Part shown: positions 59,595-64,000 of the stretch, in pieces
Layout of the letters: each line of letters opens with the position of its first letter
Position numbering within the stretch: the stretch's first letter is position 1
From: Pedobacter cryoconitis
Lineage (GTDB): Bacteria > Bacteroidota > Bacteroidia > Sphingobacteriales > Sphingobacteriaceae
Assembly (NCBI RefSeq): GCF_003259615.1
Contig: NZ_QLLR01000001.1
Location: forward strand, 65,922 to 129,921
Direction of reading: 5' to 3'
Length of the DNA stretch: 64,000 nucleotides
The notes under the pieces: generated by a model
Seen by the model: only the letters and a program-made list of their open reading frames with translations
The model's database searches: none
What the model was told of the DNA's origin: nothing
Program-made: the position numbers and the translations under genes

Positions 59595-60461
59595 TTATTT
59601 TTTTAGCGGTGCCATGGTATTGATTTCGGCTTGCACTTTATTTTGCAAGGCAACGAAATCAATTCCAAATGCACTTTTCAAATAGGAAATCACAATAGAT
59701 TTTTTCTTTAGCAATTTTGCCTGAGCATCAGGTTCCAGCGTAGCAATTAACGCTTGAAAGTTATCTTCTCCATCAACCAGCATGATAGATAACATCTCTA
59801 CAAAATCCTCATCTTTACTCGCCATCGCATAAGAAGAAATAAAGCCCATAGAATTCGCGTCTTCTTCAGCAATATTAAACCAGGTCGCCGAATAACTGCC
59901 AGCAGTAATACGCTGATAGTCTGAGGTCACTGCAATATTCTGATTCAGTATATGACCAAATTCATGGTGCATAGTATGCAATATTCTTTCAACCGAGCTT
60001 CTGTTCCCTTTTTGAAAATCGTTTAAAACCATTAGTGTGACCTTGCGGCCTGATTCTGCAACACCCAATGTGATAGATCCATTGCTGTTGTATTGTGCAC
60101 TACCTACCATATAGATTTGTTTCTGCACATATTTCTTGAAGAAATCGCCTCCCTTTATATCAACGTAAGGATTAATCCATCCAGACTTAATGGTTTCCAG
60201 TACCGGGATCACTTTCGATTCCAGAATGGGCACAACATCTTTATTGATTTCACCCAGTTCAGACCGGTCCCATTTATACTTAATTTCCATATTATAAGGA
60301 GTCGTATAATTGGTACTGATCCAATCATCAAGTGGTCCTTTTGCCCAGGTATCACCACCTAGTCCAACTAGTGGCGTACTTAAATCTTCCTTCTTTTTGC
60401 AGCCGGTAAAATATCCTGTGATCAGTATAGCAACCACCATTACTATTAAATTCTTCTTCAT
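59595..60461 (-). CDS. Substrate-import-associated zinc metallohydrolase lipoprotein
   Basis: A 288-aa lipoprotein (YFTGC, C21). The zinc motif is HEFGH in ILHTMHHEFGHILNQ, and a downstream glutamate (NIAEEDANSMGFIS) may be the third ligand. The arrangement, size and neighbours match the putative zinc-binding metallopeptidase lipoproteins found with SusC/SusD transporters (TIGR04549 type). It probably cleaves a protein or peptide substrate at the cell surface before uptake. It sits between SusD and DUF4302 genes (gaps of 18 and 30 bases). Confidence 0.9.
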   Translation of the reverse strand: MKKNLIVMVVAILITGYFTGCKKKEDLSTPLVGLGGDTWAKGPLDDWISTNYTTPYNMEIKYKWDRSELGEINKDVVPILESKVIPVLETIKSGWINPYVDIKGGDFFKKYVQKQIYMVGSAQYNSNGSITLGVAESGRKVTLMVLNDFQKGNRSSVERILHTMHHEFGHILNQNIAVTSDYQRITAGSYSATWFNIAEEDANSMGFISSYAMASKDEDFVEMLSIMLVDGEDNFQALIATLEPDAQAKLLKKKSIVISYLKSAFGIDFVALQNKVQAEINTMAPLKK

Positions 60462-60479
60462 GTTCTTAGGTTTAAAAAA

Positions 60480-61952
60480 TTAACGTGGATTTGGTGCCAG
60501 TCCTGATGCAATAGCTTCTTGCGGAAGCTGACATACTCTTCTTGGATCATCTGCCCCTAAAGTAATAATGGTCCTGCCATCAACAGAGGAATGTACAACT
60601 GGAATTTTCAAACGAAGAATATCAAGCCACCTCATGCCTTCATGTAAATACTCCAATTTCTTAAAGCTTAATACAGCAGCCACCATAGCATTCTGAAGAC
60701 TAAGTGCCGGAGAGAAAGCTTTCGCTTTTGTTTCTGAAAACTTATGAACGCTCAATCTGTAGCCAATAATTCTGGTTGACAAATAAGTATCCAGGTCAGC
60801 GATTGCATCCTGGTTTTTATTCAGCATAATATTAGCTTCAGCGCGGTTAAACAAGACTTCTTCTGCGGTAAGCAGAGGAATTGTATTGTAAGGTTCACCA
60901 ATGGTAGCACTCAATGTCTGTTTCACAAAATTCTCTGTAAACTTAGGCAGGTTATAATGGGTGTCATCACTAAAAATCTTATTACCCATGGCTAATGCTA
61001 CGCCGGACGCATTTCCCGCGGCTCCGATGACTTGTAAGATGTTAGACCCGGCCAGGCCGTAATTATAACCAGCGTAACTTCTTCCCCATGAGGTAGCTGC
61101 TTCTTGTAATAAAAGATTGGCTGGCTCAGTCGACTGGGTATAGGTAGCCTGAAGTTCGTAATAACCCAGACCGTTATAAACAGTATTCCATGGTCTTAAG
61201 TTATCCTTGATCGCGCTACCAGGAAATACAGCATTGGCATGTTCAATTACTTTTGCATAATCCTTTTTAAATAAGAAAAAACGGGTAGCAAAAGCATGTG
61301 CGGCTTCCGTAGTAAAGTGAAATTTAGGAATACGGTAGCTATTGTTCTGAATTAAGGGTAATCCTGTTTCCAGATCTTTTTGAATCTGATCATAAACACT
61401 GGCAACTGTTCCACGCTCATATTTACCTTCCACAACTTTTTGCGCCTGGGTAACATAAGGAATTCCAGAATCTGATGCTGCTGTAGCGGGATCATATGTT
61501 TTTGCAAAAAAAGTAACCAGCATAAAATGTGCATAGGCACGGGCAACAAGGGCCTCTCCCTTACTGGCTGAATAAGATGCTGCTGACTGATCGCCTGCAG
61601 TATTAATGGCATCCAGCGCATAATTGGCCGCAGATATTGCTTTATAACAGGCCATCCAGTAAGAAGGAGGATTGTCTGTAGTATTGGCATCTATCTGATC
61701 CATGTATTTCCAGGGATACTCATTGACTCTTTCCAGGGTAGATGTTCCTTTATCCAAAGCATTATCACTCATTGCTTCTGCAAATGGGATATAGTTAAGG
61801 TGCGGATAGGCATTGGCAAGCAATTCGGATACTTTAACCGGAGAGTTTAACTCAGTCCGGTCATCTGGCTGATGATCCAGCATTTTTTTACAACTGCTCA
61901 ATGACAGTGTCGTAAAAAACAGGGTGTATATAGAGATTTGACGTAATTTCAT
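60480..61952 (-). CDS. SusD/RagB-type nutrient uptake lipoprotein
   Basis: A 490-aa surface lipoprotein (LSLSSC, C21) that covers the SusC pore and binds the substrate. The family hallmarks are YAHFMLVTFFAKTYDP, the TPR-like helical repeats (ISAANYALDAINTAG), FNRAEANIMLNKNQDAIADL, and the C-terminal EGMRWLDILRLKIPV. The protein ends with a normal SusD C-terminus. It follows SusC after 15 bases. The substrate cannot be read from sequence; the HExxH partner suggests peptides or proteins rather than glycans. Confidence 0.95.
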   Translation of the reverse strand: MKLRQISIYTLFFTTLSLSSCKKMLDHQPDDRTELNSPVKVSELLANAYPHLNYIPFAEAMSDNALDKGTSTLERVNEYPWKYMDQIDANTTDNPPSYWMACYKAISAANYALDAINTAGDQSAASYSASKGEALVARAYAHFMLVTFFAKTYDPATAASDSGIPYVTQAQKVVEGKYERGTVASVYDQIQKDLETGLPLIQNNSYRIPKFHFTTEAAHAFATRFFLFKKDYAKVIEHANAVFPGSAIKDNLRPWNTVYNGLGYYELQATYTQSTEPANLLLQEAATSWGRSYAGYNYGLAGSNILQVIGAAGNASGVALAMGNKIFSDDTHYNLPKFTENFVKQTLSATIGEPYNTIPLLTAEEVLFNRAEANIMLNKNQDAIADLDTYLSTRIIGYRLSVHKFSETKAKAFSPALSLQNAMVAAVLSFKKLEYLHEGMRWLDILRLKIPVVHSSVDGRTIITLGADDPRRVCQLPQEAIASGLAPNPR

Positions 61953-61967
61953 CTTGGTTCTTTTTAA

Positions 61968-64000
61968 TTAAAATCCAACTTTTAAGGAAACAGTATATTG
62001 TTTTGGAATCGGTAAGGCTACTCCTCCAGAAGCAAAAAATTCAGGGTCCTGTCCTCTTAACTTTTTATCAGAATAGATTAACCAGAAGTTATTGGCTACT
62101 AAACTCAGAGAGGCATTATTTGCACCTATGATTTTAGCGATTCTATCTTTAAAGCTATAACTCAGAGAGACTTGTTTTAAGCGGATAAATCCACCATCAG
62201 CTACTCTTGCACTTGAATAATTATAAGCGTTATAAGGATATTTACCAGAAATTGCTGAAGCCTGGCTTACGTCTGGAATAGAGGGTATATTGGTGAAAGC
62301 CTCATCCCCTGGTAATACCCAGCGATCTTTAAATTCTGTTGGCAAAGCATCCAGATCTGAGTAAGAAGTGGCAAAGAAAGGATTCAGCCTGATTTTATTA
62401 CCTGCAGAAAAGGTGAACAATGTATTTAATGTAAATCCTTTATAAGAGATTGTATTCATAAAACCACCCATTAATTTAGGATCAGTAGGTCCTTCATATT
62501 TAAGGTACTTGGTTACATCACTTTGAAGATAAACGTCATTGCTTAATTTTCCGTCCTGATCAAGAAAAGTCGGTATTCCTGTATCGTGGTTAAGCCCTTG
62601 AAAATCTATAGAATACAATCCTCTGTAAGGGTATCCCTGCTGAGGGCCGCCATCAGCAGTAACCAGGCTGAAGATATTCTGAGGGCTTTTTAAATTGGTA
62701 ACTTTATTGGTATTAATTGCAAAATTGAAGTTACTTCTCCATTTCCAGTCTTTGTGATCTATAATTTTACCACTTACACTAACTTCAATCCCCTTAGTCT
62801 GCATATTTGCATAATTTGCAGTTGTCAGGTACTGACCACCTATACCAGAAGTCCTGATTGGACTGATCAGATCAAAACCGTTTCTTTTATAAACATCAAC
62901 AGTTAAGTTTAACCTGTCTTTAAACAACCCAAGGTCTACTCCAATATTTGTTTCATATTGTTTTTCCCACGTTAATTCATCGTTCTGGATATAATTTATA
63001 TTCATCACAGATTCTTTATCGTTGATATATGGACGAATAGCACTTCCATTTTTCAGGACTAAAGCTGAATTGGTTGCACTTCCCAAACTTGCGGTTAAAC
63101 CGTAGGTAGCTCTAAGTGTTAAACGACTGATCAGGTTTTGTTTTTGCATAAAATCTTCTGTATCCACGTTCCATGCTCCCGAAACGTTCCATGTAGGCAA
63201 CCAGCGTGCATTAGCAGATTTACCAAGCTGATTAGAACCGTCGTACCTGGCTGTCGCGTTTAAAGAGTATTTTCCTTTATAAGAGTAAGCAGCCCTTCCC
63301 ATAAAAGCAGCAAAACGATCATAGATATGCCCCATAGAATAGTAATTGGAGTTACCTAAAACGGCTTGTTTAAGAATATCAGGATCAATAAATGGTTCTC
63401 CTCCTTTACTGTACTGATAACCATAACCGATATTACTACGGGATTGACGGTTAGCAATCCTGGTTTCCTGAGCTACATAAACGTTAATTAAATGGTTTTC
63501 ATTAAATGTATTGTTGTATTCCAGGGAGTTTCTGACCATATAAGCTTTTAAATAGTCATCCTGGGTATCATAGAAACCACCATAAGGCAACACCACAACC
63601 GGCTGCAATTCCGGATGTTCCGGATCACGGTAAAGAAAACGGTTATTTTCCTGAACGTAAGAATCTCCGGCTGCCCTGTAAGCATTGGCCATATTAGAAT
63701 CTTCTCTTACTTTATGCTCGTTTCCACTTTTTACATAGCGCATCGATGCCATGAAGTCATATTTCAAATGCGGATTAATTTTATAATTCAAACCACCTTG
63801 TAGTTTAAAGTCTAATAAATTCACATCCAGCGTATTGTTTTCCAGCTCTGATAAAATATTGAATGGTGCGAAGTTCCTTGGAAAATATTCTCTATTTCCA
63901 TTTTGATCAAAGGCAGTCATCGTTCTGCTGGTATTCAGGGAATAACTGAAAGGGTTAATATCAAAATCTCTGGAATACTTCCCTTCTACCGGGTTACTTA
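61968..64000 (-). CDS. SusC/RagA TonB-dependent outer membrane transporter, C-terminal part
   Basis: Outer membrane receptor of a SusCD pair; about 677 codons are seen and the frame stays open to the window edge, so the ATG at 63920 is internal and the N-terminal signal, carboxypeptidase-D-like domain and plug are outside. The visible part is the 22-strand barrel: SLEYNNTFNENHLINVYVAQ, RYDGSNQLGKSANARWLPTW, ISRLTLRATYGLTASLG and the final KQVSLSYSFKD to VSLKVGF. The last residue is phenylalanine, as expected for the BAM signal. The length against the family (~1000 aa) indicates that about a third is missing from view. Confidence 0.95.
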   Translation of the reverse strand, partial: SNPVEGKYSRDFDINPFSYSLNTSRTMTAFDQNGNREYFPRNFAPFNILSELENNTLDVNLLDFKLQGGLNYKINPHLKYDFMASMRYVKSGNEHKVREDSNMANAYRAAGDSYVQENNRFLYRDPEHPELQPVVVLPYGGFYDTQDDYLKAYMVRNSLEYNNTFNENHLINVYVAQETRIANRQSRSNIGYGYQYSKGGEPFIDPDILKQAVLGNSNYYSMGHIYDRFAAFMGRAAYSYKGKYSLNATARYDGSNQLGKSANARWLPTWNVSGAWNVDTEDFMQKQNLISRLTLRATYGLTASLGSATNSALVLKNGSAIRPYINDKESVMNINYIQNDELTWEKQYETNIGVDLGLFKDRLNLTVDVYKRNGFDLISPIRTSGIGGQYLTTANYANMQTKGIEVSVSGKIIDHKDWKWRSNFNFAINTNKVTNLKSPQNIFSLVTADGGPQQGYPYRGLYSIDFQGLNHDTGIPTFLDQDGKLSNDVYLQSDVTKYLKYEGPTDPKLMGGFMNTISYKGFTLNTLFTFSAGNKIRLNPFFATSYSDLDALPTEFKDRWVLPGDEAFTNIPSIPDVSQASAISGKYPYNAYNYSSARVADGGFIRLKQVSLSYSFKDRIAKIIGANNASLSLVANNFWLIYSDKKLRGQDPEFFASGGVALPIPKQYTVSLKVGF

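Noticed and set aside
1..64000. Insertion sequences, integrases, phage genes, tRNA and rRNA
   Set aside because: I looked for transposase, integrase, phage structural genes and conserved RNA gene patterns and saw none.

Overview
The window looks like chromosome from a Bacteroidota bacterium of the Sphingobacteriaceae type (Pedobacter-like). This rests on a SusC/SusD pair, DUF4302 and DUF2490 proteins, many Bacteroidota-type lipoproteins, promoters of the TTG-N19-TAnnTTTG kind, and moderately AT-rich DNA. The genus is inferred from general resemblance. I see no rRNA, tRNA, transposase, prophage gene or CRISPR array.

Layout. 1-4.9 kb: end of a tripartite RND efflux operon (adaptor, pump, channel). 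5-8.5 kb: MsrB, a secreted M28 peptidase, a small lipoprotein and phosphoglycerate mutase. 8.5-12.7 kb: an unknown gene downstream of a two-gene heterodimeric ABC exporter with one degenerate ATP site. 12.9-20 kb: a lone receiver protein, an M3 peptidase lipoprotein, a DUF2490 protein, a GntP permease and a Prc-type protease. 20-27.3 kb: a compact six-gene assimilatory sulfate reduction operon (sulfite reductase, SUMT, a siroheme-synthase/TSUP-permease fusion, APS reductase, CysD, CysN). 27.6-30.3 kb: a GntR-controlled ABC operon with a clear promoter and operator. 30.6-37.4 kb: a membrane-bound MutS-like ATPase, small metabolic and regulatory genes, and an MFS transporter that is now a pseudogene facing an HxlR regulator. 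37.4-40 kb: two ankyrin-repeat proteins. 40-47.5 kb: a START-domain protein, an L,D-transpeptidase-like protein, a PAP2 phosphatase and SbcCD. 48.1-48.4 kb: a 26-bp tandem repeat array and a branched inverted-repeat element. 48.4-55 kb: a second RND efflux operon on the minus strand with a TetR regulator and three matching palindromic operators. 55.2-58.2 kb: a DUF6702-like protein divergent from an M1 peptidase. 58.3-64 kb: a SusC/SusD operon with a HExxH lipoprotein and a DUF4302 lipoprotein; SusC runs off the right edge.

How the genes work together. The sulfur operon can be read as a self-contained route: sulfate to APS (CysDN), APS to sulfite (iron-sulfur APS reductase, no APS kinase needed), sulfite to sulfide (siroheme reductase), with the siroheme made by SUMT plus the fused dehydrogenase/chelatase. 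The fused TSUP permease may carry sulfate, sulfite or another sulfur anion. Two fusions stand out here: siroheme synthase to a TSUP permease, and sulfite reductase to a C-terminal HEPN-like helical domain. The two RND systems, the ABC exporter and the ABC-2-like operon form a large export and stress-response share of the window. The secreted or lipoprotein peptidases (M28, M3, M1, HExxH lipoprotein) fit a proteolytic, peptide-scavenging lifestyle.

I did not find a clearly new defence or mobile system. The least explained pieces are the tandem repeat plus branched palindrome at 48.1-48.4 kb, the palindrome directly in front of sbcD, the two protein fusions in the sulfur operon, and the membrane MutS-like ATPase.
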